Shown here in pieces: positions 8,059 through 17,043 of a stretch of 64,000 bases of DNA. The stretch is from Flavobacterium johnsoniae UW101 (GTDB taxonomy: Bacteria > Bacteroidota > Bacteroidia > Flavobacteriales > Flavobacteriaceae), in assembly GCF_000016645.1 (NCBI RefSeq), contig NC_009441.1, positions 5,022,001-5,086,000 on the forward strand, in the 5' to 3' direction. The notes below the pieces were generated by a model. It did no database searches and was not told the DNA's origin. It saw only the letters and a program-made list of their open reading frames with translations. The position numbers and the translations under genes are program-made. Each line of letters opens with the position of its first letter. Within the stretch, counting starts at the first letter, position 1.

Positions 8059-8146
8059 TAAAATTACACAAATTGTAAAAATAATTTTATTTTTTTGTAT
8101 TCTTTATTCAAAATACGCCTTAATAATCAAGATAAACTTAAACCAA

Positions 8147-8596
8147 ATGATAATAGATTCAGTACATAATGCAGCAAAATACTACAGACTGCATCCTAAT
8201 TTTCAAAAAGCTTTTGAATATGTAAACCAAACCGATATTGCCAGTCTTGAAGCCGGCGTTATTGAAATAAGCGAAGGTTTAAAATTAATCGTAATACACG
8301 GCGACGGAAGTTCGAGAGAAGAAAGTATAAAAGGATTTGAATGCCATGACAAAAACATTGACATTCAGATTTCGATACAAGGTCCGGAAACTTTTGCATG
8401 GAAACCAAGAGAAAAATGCATAAGCCCAAATGGAGATTACAGCGATGAAAAAGACGTTCGTTTTTTTCATGATAAACCAGATATGTTTTTTGAACTTCAG
8501 GAAAAACAATTTGCGATTTTATATCCAGAAGATGTTCACGCAGCCATGATTGGCGAAGGTTTTCTGAAAAAACTTGTTTTTAAAGTAAAAATTTAA
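8147..8596 (+). CDS. YhcH/YjgK/YiaL-family sugar anomerase-like protein
   Basis: This 149-residue protein of the YhcH/YjgK/YiaL family (DUF386) has a cupin-like jelly roll. The motifs EISEGLKLIVIHGDGSSREE, ECHDKNIDIQISIQGPE and FAILYPEDVHAAMIGEG are diagnostic; the histidines and glutamates in ECHDKNID and PEDVHA are likely metal ligands. The characterised relative NanQ (YhcH) speeds anomer interconversion of sialic acid, and YiaL acts in a sugar-acid pathway, so a uronate or keto-acid anomerase role fits the following uxuBA genes. An upstream in-frame GTG at 8048 lies in the operator; the ATG at 8147 is the normal start. It is the first gene of the yhcH-uxuB-uxuA unit. Confidence 0.85.
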   Translation: MIIDSVHNAAKYYRLHPNFQKAFEYVNQTDIASLEAGVIEISEGLKLIVIHGDGSSREESIKGFECHDKNIDIQISIQGPETFAWKPREKCISPNGDYSDEKDVRFFHDKPDMFFELQEKQFAILYPEDVHAAMIGEGFLKKLVFKVKI

Positions 8597-8677
8597 ATAG
8601 TAAACTAAACCATAACCATACTTTATTTTCCAAATTGGAATTTGGGATTTTAAAGTATTGAAAATTTAAACTAAAAA

Positions 8678-9490
8678 ATGGATTCAATATTCAATTTAAA
8701 AGGAAAAATTGCTCTGATTACGGGAGGTGCCGGAGTTTTAGGAAGCAATTTTGCAAATGTATTAGCAAAACAAGGTGTTATTGTGGGAATCGTTTCGCAG
8801 TCACTTGAAAAAGCCGAAAGCACTGTAAAAACTCTTGAAGCAAACGGCGGACAAGGTTTTGCGGTTCAGGCCAATGTTTTAAATAAAGAAGAAGTAGAAA
8901 AAGTAAGAGATTTTATTGTTGAAAAATACGGACGTCTTGATATTTTGATTAACGCAGCCGGCGGAAATATGCCCGGAGCGACTATCCAGCCAGATCAGGC
9001 AGTTTATGATATGAAAAGCGATGATTTACAAAAAGTAATCGATTTGAATATCATTGGAACCATGCTTCCTACTCAGGTTTTTGCAGAGTTATTTGCTAAA
9101 CAAAAACAAGGAAATATCATTAATATTTCATCTGCTTCGGCACAAAGACCTTTAACGAGAGTTGTAGGTTATTCGGCTTCAAAAGCGGCGATTGATAATT
9201 TCACGCAATGGATGGCAGTTGAATTAGCCCAAAAATATGGTGAAGGAATTCGTGTAAACGCTATTTCACCAGGTTTTTTCATTGGAGAACAAAATCGTGC
9301 TTTATTATTAACTCCGGAAGGAAAATTAACTCCAAGAGGTGAAAAAATCATCGATCACACGCCAATGGGAAGATTTGGAACTCCAGAAGATATTGATGGT
9401 GCACTTTTGTTTTTATGCAGCGATATGTCAAAATTCGTAACAGGAACTATCTTAAAAGTTGACGGCGGTTTTGCTGCAACAAGTATCTAA
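8678..9490 (+). CDS. uxuB: D-mannonate oxidoreductase (fructuronate reductase), SDR type
   Basis: This 270-residue short-chain dehydrogenase has the nucleotide loop GGAGVLGSN (near residue 17), NAAGG near 95, catalytic serine in NISSASA and the YxxxK pair in GYSASKAAIDN. It should reduce D-fructuronate to D-mannonate with NAD(P)H in the cytoplasm. This assignment rests on SDR-type UxuB of Bacillus and on the mannonate dehydratase gene 30 bases downstream, not on specificity residues; another sugar-acid reductase is possible. The enzyme links beta-glucuronidase products to the KDG pathway. Glucuronate isomerase and the KDG kinase/aldolase are not in the window. Confidence 0.8.
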   Translation: MDSIFNLKGKIALITGGAGVLGSNFANVLAKQGVIVGIVSQSLEKAESTVKTLEANGGQGFAVQANVLNKEEVEKVRDFIVEKYGRLDILINAAGGNMPGATIQPDQAVYDMKSDDLQKVIDLNIIGTMLPTQVFAELFAKQKQGNIINISSASAQRPLTRVVGYSASKAAIDNFTQWMAVELAQKYGEGIRVNAISPGFFIGEQNRALLLTPEGKLTPRGEKIIDHTPMGRFGTPEDIDGALLFLCSDMSKFVTGTILKVDGGFAATSI

Positions 9491-9520
9491 AAACTAACTC
9501 ACAAAACAACATAATACAAA

Positions 9521-10705
9521 ATGGAACAAACATTAAGATGGTTCGGACCAAATGATCCTGTTTCTTTACAAGATATTGCACAAACCGGAGCAACCGGAAT
9601 TGTAACAGCTTTACACCATATTCCAAACGGAGAAGTTTGGAGTATTGATGAAATTATCAAAAGAAAAGTTGAAATCGAACATCAGGACGGCGATCCTAAA
9701 AAAGGTGCTTCGGGATTAACGTGGTCAGTTGTAGAAAGTATTCCGGTTCATGAAGACATTAAAAAACAGACTGGAAATTACATTCAATACATTGAAAATT
9801 ATAAAGAAAGCATTCGTAATCTGGCTTTATGCGGTATCAAATGTGTGTGTTATAATTTCATGCCTGTTTTAGACTGGTCAAGAACTGATTTATCCTATAC
9901 CGTTGAAGACGGATCAAAAGCACTTCGTTTTGATATAAATGCATTTGCAGCTTTTGAATTGTTCATTTTAAAAAGACCAGGTGCCGAAAACGAATATTCT
10001 GATGAACAAAAACAAAAAGCAAAAAGCTATTTTGAGGCGATGACTGCCGAAGATAAAGTTAAATTGCAGCAGAACATTCTTGCCGGACTTCCGGGTGCCG
10101 AAGAAGCGTATACGGTTGAAGATTTCTTAGTAACCTTAAGTGCTTACAATCATATTGACAGACAGGCTTTAAAGAATAATCTTTTTCATTTTTTAAAAGA
10201 AATTGTTCCGGTTGCAGAAAGCAAAGGCGTTTTAATGGCAATTCATCCAGACGATCCTCCTTACCCAATTTTAGGCCTGCCAAGAGTTGTAAGTACCGAA
10301 GAAGATTTGATCGAGTTAATGAACGCTGCTCCTTCTAAATCAAACGGGTTTACAATGTGTACAGGTTCTTACGGTGTTCGTGCCGATAATGATTTACCGG
10401 GAATTGTAAGACGTCATGGCGATAAAATGAATTTCATCCATTTAAGAAGCACACAACGCGACGAAGAAGGAAGTTTTTATGAAGCCAATCACTTGGAAGG
10501 CGACGTTGATATGTACGAAGTTGTAAAAGCAATTCTTGAAGTTGAAAAAAGAAATAACAGCAAATTACCAATGCGTCCGGATCACGGACACCAAATGCTG
10601 GATGATTTAAAGAAAAAAACAAATCCGGGTTATTCTGCTATCGGCCGTTTAAGAGGACTGGCAGAACTGCGCGGACTGGAATTAGGGATCAAACGATCTT
10701 TATAA
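9521..10705 (+). CDS. uxuA: mannonate dehydratase
   Basis: This 394-residue protein has the same length as Escherichia coli UxuA and strong family signatures: the N-terminal [16 protein letters not shown], the [14 protein letters not shown] segment, the metal-site stretch MAIHPDDPP and the C-terminal [10 protein letters not shown]. It dehydrates D-mannonate to 2-keto-3-deoxygluconate in the cytoplasm using a divalent metal. It follows uxuB by 30 bases and is probably expressed from the promoter at 8007-8036. Its presence points to glucuronate rather than galacturonate as the uronic acid released by this locus, because galacturonate would go through altronate dehydratase. Confidence 0.95.
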   Translation: MEQTLRWFGPNDPVSLQDIAQTGATGIVTALHHIPNGEVWSIDEIIKRKVEIEHQDGDPKKGASGLTWSVVESIPVHEDIKKQTGNYIQYIENYKESIRNLALCGIKCVCYNFMPVLDWSRTDLSYTVEDGSKALRFDINAFAAFELFILKRPGAENEYSDEQKQKAKSYFEAMTAEDKVKLQQNILAGLPGAEEAYTVEDFLVTLSAYNHIDRQALKNNLFHFLKEIVPVAESKGVLMAIHPDDPPYPILGLPRVVSTEEDLIELMNAAPSKSNGFTMCTGSYGVRADNDLPGIVRRHGDKMNFIHLRSTQRDEEGSFYEANHLEGDVDMYEVVKAILEVEKRNNSKLPMRPDHGHQMLDDLKKKTNPGYSAIGRLRGLAELRGLELGIKRSL

Positions 10706-10847
10706 TTGGTTTTGACACCAAGGCGCTGAGACCCAAAGTTTTTTATTTTTTTTAATCCTTTTAATCTGTGGCTAAAAAAACTTCGTGCCTTAGCGCGTTG
10801 GCGGCAAAATCAAACAAAAAACTAACTAACCACAAAAACCACAAACC

Positions 10848-12482
10848 ATGATTCGCCAAGCCATTATTATCTCCTGTGGCTTTTTTATGAATACCATATT
10901 GGCGCAGGAAATACCAAAAATTATTACTTCACCCAAAACTAATTATCTTCCGGATTTTAGTTATGCAGGCTATCATTTCGGCGAAAGCCCAATTCCTGAA
11001 ACTGCCGGAAAAATTATTAACGCTGCAGATTTTGGAGTAAAAGCCAATGACGAATTAGACGATTCAAAAGCACTTTTAAAAGCCTTTAAAGCAGCAAATG
11101 CTGTTGAAGGAAATGTAATTCTGCAATTGCCGGCAGGACGAATTATTTTAAGCGATATTTTATATATCGAACGAAGCAATTTTGTGCTTCGAGGCGCTGG
11201 TTCTAACGAAAACGGAACCGAAATTTACTGCCCAAGACCCATGATGTATCTTAAAGATTCTGAAGTTTTGGCTGAACTTCGCGAATACTTAACCACTTTT
11301 GATAAAAGACAACGCGAGCCAGAAAACAATATTGATCTTCCTTTTTCACAATATGCATGGTCAGGGGGTTTTATCTGGACGCAGGTTCCAGGCGAACGTG
11401 TAAAATCGTATTTGGATAAATATGAACCAGAATCCAGTCCGTTGGCGAAAGTCAGTTCAGGGAAAATGGGCGAACATATTATTACGGTTTCGGATGTAAA
11501 AGGATTGAAAGTTGGTGATGTTGTAGAACTGCAATTGTTTAATAAAGACGGCGAAAACGGCGAAATTATCAACGATCTATATCAGGGAGCTAAAGTAAAA
11601 CCAGGTTCACATCATTGGAAATTTCCCAAACTTCCTATTGTGAGACAGCAGGTTGAAATAACCAAAATCTCTGGCTCTAAAATCACTTTAAAAACACCTT
11701 TAACCATTTCAATAAAACCAAGTTATCAGGCGCAATTAGTCGAATGGAAACATTTAAATGAAGTTGGAATCGAACATCTTCGTTTTACCTTTCCTGATAT
11801 TCCCAGAGTCGCGCATCATGTTGAACCCGGAAATAACGGTATTTTCCTGACGCGTCTTTTTAACAGCTGGGTTAAAGATGTCAAAATCACAAATGCAGAC
11901 AGCGGCATTCTTGCCGAAGAAGTTTCTAACGTTACCATTCAGGATATTACAACCGATGGATCGCATTTATCGCATTACACGGTAACATTAGGCGGTGTAC
12001 ATAATATTTTGGTTAAGAATTTGAAAATTTACAATTCTGCCGTTCACCCATTAAGTTTCAACACTTTTGCTACTAAAAATGTCTATCAAAACTGTGAAAT
12101 ATTTACAGATCCTGTTTTAGATCAGCACTCGGGAGCCAATCATCAAAATTTATTTGATAATATTACGGTTCATGTAAAAGCCAATAAAAACAATAGTTAC
12201 GCATTGTTTGGCGGCGGAGGCGCTGATTACTGGAAACCTTCTCACGGACCTTTCAGTACTTTTTGGAATTTAAATGTTCAGGTTGAAAATCCAGATACAT
12301 CAAAACCCGTTTTATTGTACGGAATGAAAGACGGCGCTTTAGCCAGAATTATTGGTGTTCACGGAAATGCAAAATTTGAAATCAAATACGACATTGATCC
12401 CTACATTGAATTTTTAAACATGCCAATTGAGAAGATTCCTTCGCTGTATGATTATCAATTAAATAAACGTTTGAAAAAATAA
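10848..12482 (+). CDS. secreted right-handed beta-helix protein, candidate polysaccharide lyase
   Basis: This 544-residue protein has a signal peptide (residues 1-20, ending TILAQ). The segment NAADFGVKANDELDDSKALLKA is the pectate-lyase-3-type start of a parallel beta-helix, and repeated strand motifs (VEIEH, VKDVKITNADSG, VTIQDITTDG, ILVKNLKIYNSA, KNVYQNCEIF) extend to about residue 440. A conserved block with histidine and asparagine, QHSGANHQNLFDNI, lies near residues 427-440. No named polysaccharide-lyase family is recognised, but it is the only lyase-like gene in this locus and the GH88 enzyme needs unsaturated uronates as substrate. The lyase role is inference. The gene starts after a 140-base repeat-bearing spacer behind uxuA. 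Confidence 0.75.
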   Translation: MIRQAIIISCGFFMNTILAQEIPKIITSPKTNYLPDFSYAGYHFGESPIPETAGKIINAADFGVKANDELDDSKALLKAFKAANAVEGNVILQLPAGRIILSDILYIERSNFVLRGAGSNENGTEIYCPRPMMYLKDSEVLAELREYLTTFDKRQREPENNIDLPFSQYAWSGGFIWTQVPGERVKSYLDKYEPESSPLAKVSSGKMGEHIITVSDVKGLKVGDVVELQLFNKDGENGEIINDLYQGAKVKPGSHHWKFPKLPIVRQQVEITKISGSKITLKTPLTISIKPSYQAQLVEWKHLNEVGIEHLRFTFPDIPRVAHHVEPGNNGIFLTRLFNSWVKDVKITNADSGILAEEVSNVTIQDITTDGSHLSHYTVTLGGVHNILVKNLKIYNSAVHPLSFNTFATKNVYQNCEIFTDPVLDQHSGANHQNLFDNITVHVKANKNNSYALFGGGGADYWKPSHGPFSTFWNLNVQVENPDTSKPVLLYGMKDGALARIIGVHGNAKFEIKYDIDPYIEFLNMPIEKIPSLYDYQLNKRLKK

Positions 12483-12483
12483 A

Positions 12484-12636
12484 TTTAAACACATAGAAAC
12501 ATAGCTTTTAAGAGCGTAAAAAGGCGTTTCACTTGCATAAAAAATCATAGGTTTTGCGTGAAAGCTATGTGTGAAAAACTAGTTTTTTTAAAGTCTTGTT
12601 TATAAAAAGAAAAATCTATGTTTCTATGTGTTTAAA
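12484..12636. repeat. long extragenic palindrome with perfect 21-base arms
   Basis: Arms at 12484-12504 and 12616-12636 are perfect reverse complements built from the words ACATAG and AAACA. The loop holds a second pairing (AGCTTTT-type and GTGAAAGCTATG). The repeat begins three bases after the beta-helix stop codon. Confidence 0.85.
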
Positions 12637-12736
12637 AATTAATCTCGCAAAGCCGCTAAGTCGCAAAGGGAAAATTAAAAAAGAAAACTTTTGCTACTCT
12701 GCGAGAAACTCAATTCACAACATAAATCTGTGCGCT

Positions 12737-15700
12737 ATGAAACTTAAAATAGCTCTTTTATTATTTGTCTTTGTTTCCGGGAATTTGTTTTCCCAAAATA
12801 AATACCGACTTAAAAACTTTTCTACTACAGACGGACTTTCGCAGAGTTCTGTTATTGCCATTCATCAGGATAAATTTGGGCAGATGTGGTTTGGAACCCG
12901 CGATGGTCTAAATAAATACGATGGCAGCCGATTTACTATTTTCAGGAATGAAGCTTCTAATAAATATTCAATCAGCAACAATGATATTTTAGCAATTGAA
13001 GAAGACAACTCGGGAAAAATCTGGGTAGGAACTTACAATGGACTAAACTGTTACGATCCTGTTTCAAATCGTTTTACAAGATATCTTCATACCAAAACCA
13101 ATCATACAATAAGCAATAATGCTGTTTGGAGTATTAAGGAAATTGGCGCCGAAATGTGGTTTGGAACTTCAAAAGGACTAACGATTTACAACAAAAAATC
13201 GGGATTGTTTACTTCAGTTTTTCATTCAGATGATGATGCTTCTACTCTTCCAAGTAATAATATTTTAAGCATTATAAAAACCAAAAATGGAGCTGTCTGG
13301 ATTGGAACAACAAAAGGACTGTGTCAGTTAACTAGTCGAAAAAACGGAAAATTAAGTTTTAAAAATTATCAGTTAAATGCGTCTGATTTATTAAACGTAC
13401 AATCGGTAATCGAAGAAAAAGACGGCAGTTTATGGGTGGGAACAAAAAACAAAGGACTTTTAAAATTTGATCAAAAACAAAAATCTTTTGTTTCTTTTTT
13501 ATCAGCCGAAAAATACCGCGAAATAAATACTGATATCCGCTCATTAGTAATTGACAACCAAGGTTCTTTGTGGATTGGAGCTTACGACGGAATTTATATT
13601 TTGGGACAAGATAAAAGTCTGCAGAAAATTAACAATACCAATAACAACAACGGAATCGACAAAGTAAAGTCGGTTTTTATGGATAAAAAAGGGTCGATCT
13701 GGATTGGCTGTTATTACAAAGGCGTAAACCTTTGGGATATTTCAAACGTAAATTTCTCCAACTACAATCAAAATTCGAAAAAGATTCCGATGAGTTTTGA
13801 TGTCGTGAGTTCTATTATTTCAGATAAAAACCAGAATATTTATTTTGGAACTGAAGGCGGCGGAATTACAATTTTCAATAAAAATACCGAAGCTGTAAGC
13901 TACATCAACAGCAAAACCGGACAAACCAATAAAAATGATATCAAAGCAATGTGTCTTTCTGACGATCATATTTTATGGTTTGGAACTTTTTCAAAAGGAT
14001 TATCAGCTTACAATACGGTTTCGAAACGAATTGAAGACAACAGAATTACTCCTGACTTAACCGAATTTTTAAAGGAAAGCGGTGTTTATTCGCTTAAAGC
14101 AGAAAATAAAATTTTATGGATTGGAACTTTTGGAAAAGGCTTAATTCGTTACGATACCGAGAACAAAAAATTTGAGATTATTGGCAATGACAACACTAAA
14201 CCCGTTTTCCTGACCAATAATATGGTTCGCAGTATTTTAATCGATAAACAAAATTCAATCTGGCTGGGAACACAAAATGGTTTGAATCGTATTTCACTTC
14301 GAAATTTCAATCCTAAAAAATATACGATACAGCATTTCTTTTACAACCACTCTTCTTTGTCCGGTGATGATATTCTGACTTTGTTTGAGGATTCTCAAAA
14401 TAAAATCTGGGTTGGAACAAAAGCAAAAGGTTTGTATTATTTTGATGGAAAAAAATTCAGCCAAATCAATCTTAGAATCGGAAATACCATCATTACTTCT
14501 ATCCACTCTATTTTAGAAGATGACGATAAAAACCTTTGGATCAGTACAAATCAGGGAATTATTAAATACAGTACAATTAAAAAGACGGTTGTAATTTATG
14601 ACCAAAAAGACGGTTTGGCAAGTAATGAATTTAATGATAATTCGGCTTTAAAATTAGGATCAAATCAATTTTATTTCGGAAGTCCTTCGGGCGCAACGTT
14701 TTTTGATGCAGCCAAAATTTCCTTAAACAATTATGCACCTCAGGTTTTAATTACTAATTTAAAAATTAAAAACGAAACCGTAAATGCGCATGATAAAGAC
14801 GGCATTTTAGAGCAGAGCATTGGTTTTACCAACACCATTACTCTGGATTATGACAAAGCGAATTTCTCGATTAGTTTTGCGATTCCAAATTACATTCGAT
14901 CAAAAAACAACCAATACAGTTATCGTTTAACTGGTTTAGAAAATAACTGGACGACAACTAAAAACAGCGAAGCCAATTTTGCAATTCAAAATCCTGGAAC
15001 TTATACATTTGAAGTCCGCGGCGCAAATAATGACGGAGTATGGAATCAAACTCCAACTACTTTAACGGTAATTGTAAATCCGGCTCCGTGGCGCAGTATC
15101 TGGGCATTTTTATTGTACGGAATCGTGATTGGTTTGGGCTTATGCGGTTTAATCTGGATTATGAAATCGAAAGCCAGACTGAAACAAAAACTTGAACTGG
15201 AATATTTGGAAACGCAGCGAATTGAAGAAAACAACAAATTAAAACTGGATTTCTTTACCAATATTTCACATGAATTCAGAACGCCTTTGACCCTTATTTT
15301 AGGTCCGTTACAGCAAATTCTGGCCGATTATAACGGAACCAATGAAATGTATAAAAAACTTCTGGTTATTGAAGGAAGCGCGAATCATTTACTGAGTCTG
15401 ATTAACCGTTTAATGGATTTTAGAAAACTGGAAAATCATCAGGTTACGCTGGAATCTGCAAACGGAAATATTGTAAAATTTACCAAAGAAATCTTTTTGT
15501 CGTTTATTGAATATGCTAAAGACGGCGGTTACGATTATAGTTTTGAAACCGAAAACGAAGAAATTCTGGTTTATTTTGACCGTTACAAACTCGAGCGTGT
15601 GTTTTACAATTTGATATCAAATGCTTTTAGATATACTCCAAAAGGCGGTTCGATTAAAATTAAAATCAATCACGACCAGCAGAATCTGTTTATTGCTGTC

Positions 15701-16828
15701 GAAGATTCTGGCGTAGGAATCTCAGAAGAACATATCGATAAAATTTTTGATTTGTTTTTTGAAGTTCCAACGCACAATCAGGTTCAAAAAAATTACAATA
15801 AAGGCACCGGAATTGGGCTTTCAATCGTAAAAAACATTGTGGAACTGCATAAAGGAAAAATCGACGTTACAAACAAAGCCACTGGAGGCGTTATTTTTAA
15901 AGTAACGTTACCGCTTGGACGCGAGCATCTTCTGGACAGCGAAATTATACCTGATTTTAAAATCAGTGATGATATTGAACAATATGCCGCTCAATTAGAA
16001 CCTTCGGAAATTACTGAACATGAAGACATCGAAGATTTAATTGTAAACGAAGAAAAGCAGACTATTTTAATTGTTGAAGATCATAAGGTTTTGAGAAAGT
16101 TCATGAAAAACCTTCTCAAAAAAGATTATAACATTATAGAAGCTGAAAATGGAAAAATTGCTTTAGAAAAAGCTTTAAAGTTTGTTCCAAATTTAATTAT
16201 AAGCGACGTTATTATGCCAGAAATGGTGGGAACTGAATTGTGTTCAAAAATCAAAGAGAACATCAAAACCAGCCATATTCCGGTAATTTTGCTGACTTCC
16301 AGATCTTCATTGGTTTATAAATTTGAAGGACTGGAAAGCGGTGCCGATGATTACATCAGTAAACCATTCAATTTAATGGAATTCAGGCTTCGCGTTAAAA
16401 ACCTTCTGAACACAACTGAACGTTTAAAAATCAAGTTTTCAAGCGAGGATAGTTTTATTCCGTCAGAAATCACGGTTTCTTCTCTGGATGAAGAATTATT
16501 GAAAAAGGCATTTAAAATTGTGGAAGAAAACATTTCTAACGAACAATTTGACATTCCGTTTTTCTGTTCAGAACTGGGCGTAAGCCGAACGATGTTATTT
16601 CTAAAAATCAAAGCTTGGACGAATTGCACGCCAAATGAGTTTATTCATGAAATCAGGTTAAAACGTGCGGCTCAATTATTAGAACAAAACAAATTAACCG
16701 TTTCAGAAATCAGTTATAAAGTCGGTTTCAACAATCCGAAATACTTTAGCAAATGCTTTCAGAAAAAGTACGGAGAAACTCCGTCACAATACTCCGACAA
16801 ATTTTATAAATCTTCGGTCATAATTTAA
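12737..16828 (+). CDS. hybrid two-component system sensor/regulator (HTCS) of the glucuronate locus
   Basis: The ATG at 12737 begins a signal peptide (MKLKIALLLF... ending LFSQ); the in-frame upstream extension from 12596 crosses repeat DNA and is not expected to be coding. The 1,363-residue protein has about fourteen two-component-propeller repeats (WFGT/WIGT motifs, to about residue 710), a Y_Y_Y domain, one membrane segment near 800-825, HisKA with phospho-accepting H845 in NISHEFRTPL, HATPase, a receiver domain with D1157 in ISDVIMPE, and a C-terminal AraC helix-turn-helix. Such one-polypeptide systems sense an oligosaccharide in the periplasm and activate the adjacent susCD genes. It lies immediately upstream of susC. 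Confidence 0.95.
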   Translation: MKLKIALLLFVFVSGNLFSQNKYRLKNFSTTDGLSQSSVIAIHQDKFGQMWFGTRDGLNKYDGSRFTIFRNEASNKYSISNNDILAIEEDNSGKIWVGTYNGLNCYDPVSNRFTRYLHTKTNHTISNNAVWSIKEIGAEMWFGTSKGLTIYNKKSGLFTSVFHSDDDASTLPSNNILSIIKTKNGAVWIGTTKGLCQLTSRKNGKLSFKNYQLNASDLLNVQSVIEEKDGSLWVGTKNKGLLKFDQKQKSFVSFLSAEKYREINTDIRSLVIDNQGSLWIGAYDGIYILGQDKSLQKINNTNNNNGIDKVKSVFMDKKGSIWIGCYYKGVNLWDISNVNFSNYNQNSKKIPMSFDVVSSIISDKNQNIYFGTEGGGITIFNKNTEAVSYINSKTGQTNKNDIKAMCLSDDHILWFGTFSKGLSAYNTVSKRIEDNRITPDLTEFLKESGVYSLKAENKILWIGTFGKGLIRYDTENKKFEIIGNDNTKPVFLTNNMVRSILIDKQNSIWLGTQNGLNRISLRNFNPKKYTIQHFFYNHSSLSGDDILTLFEDSQNKIWVGTKAKGLYYFDGKKFSQINLRIGNTIITSIHSILEDDDKNLWISTNQGIIKYSTIKKTVVIYDQKDGLASNEFNDNSALKLGSNQFYFGSPSGATFFDAAKISLNNYAPQVLITNLKIKNETVNAHDKDGILEQSIGFTNTITLDYDKANFSISFAIPNYIRSKNNQYSYRLTGLENNWTTTKNSEANFAIQNPGTYTFEVRGANNDGVWNQTPTTLTVIVNPAPWRSIWAFLLYGIVIGLGLCGLIWIMKSKARLKQKLELEYLETQRIEENNKLKLDFFTNISHEFRTPLTLILGPLQQILADYNGTNEMYKKLLVIEGSANHLLSLINRLMDFRKLENHQVTLESANGNIVKFTKEIFLSFIEYAKDGGYDYSFETENEEILVYFDRYKLERVFYNLISNAFRYTPKGGSIKIKINHDQQNLFIAVEDSGVGISEEHIDKIFDLFFEVPTHNQVQKNYNKGTGIGLSIVKNIVELHKGKIDVTNKATGGVIFKVTLPLGREHLLDSEIIPDFKISDDIEQYAAQLEPSEITEHEDIEDLIVNEEKQTILIVEDHKVLRKFMKNLLKKDYNIIEAENGKIALEKALKFVPNLIISDVIMPEMVGTELCSKIKENIKTSHIPVILLTSRSSLVYKFEGLESGADDYISKPFNLMEFRLRVKNLLNTTERLKIKFSSEDSFIPSEITVSSLDEELLKKAFKIVEENISNEQFDIPFFCSELGVSRTMLFLKIKAWTNCTPNEFIHEIRLKRAAQLLEQNKLTVSEISYKVGFNNPKYFSKCFQKKYGETPSQYSDKFYKSSVII

Positions 16829-16851
16829 AAAATCCACTGTTTTAAAGGGTT

Positions 16852-16887
16852 AAAAAAGGGTATCTGTATTATTGGATACCCTTTTTT
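16852..16887 (+). terminator. intrinsic terminator after the HTCS gene
   Basis: The inverted repeat AAAAAGGGTATC...GGATACCCTTTTTT (16852-16864 with 16875-16887) separates the sensor gene from the susC promoter. Confidence 0.85.
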
Positions 16888-16920
16888 GTATTTCTATATC
16901 GTTTTCGGCGTATACATTTG
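16885..16920 (+). promoter_or_regulatory. susC promoter candidate
   Basis: TACATTTG at 16913-16920 matches the -7 consensus exactly. A TTTG at 16885-16888 is 24 bases upstream, longer than usual, as expected for an activator-dependent promoter controlled by the HTCS. Confidence 0.65.
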
Positions 16921-16924
16921 CGAT

Positions 16925-17017
16925 ATGAAAATCAAAAAAACAAACTTCTTATTACTGCAAATTTTGTTTGTCATTATCATAATCGGAATGAGTTTATTGC
17001 TTTTCTACTTTATCTAA
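16925..17017 (+). CDS. 30-residue hydrophobic leader ORF at the susC transcription start
   Basis: An ATG at 16925 opens 30 codons ending TAA at 17015-17017. The peptide is a basic N-terminus (MKIKK) followed by a single hydrophobic span with FVIIIIGMSLLLF, a clear one-pass membrane peptide. The ATG lies five bases after the -7 element, so the transcript would be leaderless or nearly so. It ends 26 bases before the susC ATG. It is unknown whether it is translated; a chance AT-rich ORF cannot be excluded. If real, it could be a susC leader peptide or a small membrane protein of the transporter. Confidence 0.45.
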   Translation: MKIKKTNFLLLQILFVIIIIGMSLLLFYFI

Positions 17018-17043
17018 CATTAACCTTTAAAACCAAAAAATGA

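Noticed and set aside
8048..8146. GTG-initiated extension of the YhcH-like protein
   Set aside because: The GTG lies in the putative operator, near the predicted transcription start, and family members start at MIIDSV.
12596..12736. N-terminal extension of the HTCS protein
   Set aside because: It would translate repeat DNA and bury the signal peptide that starts at 12737.
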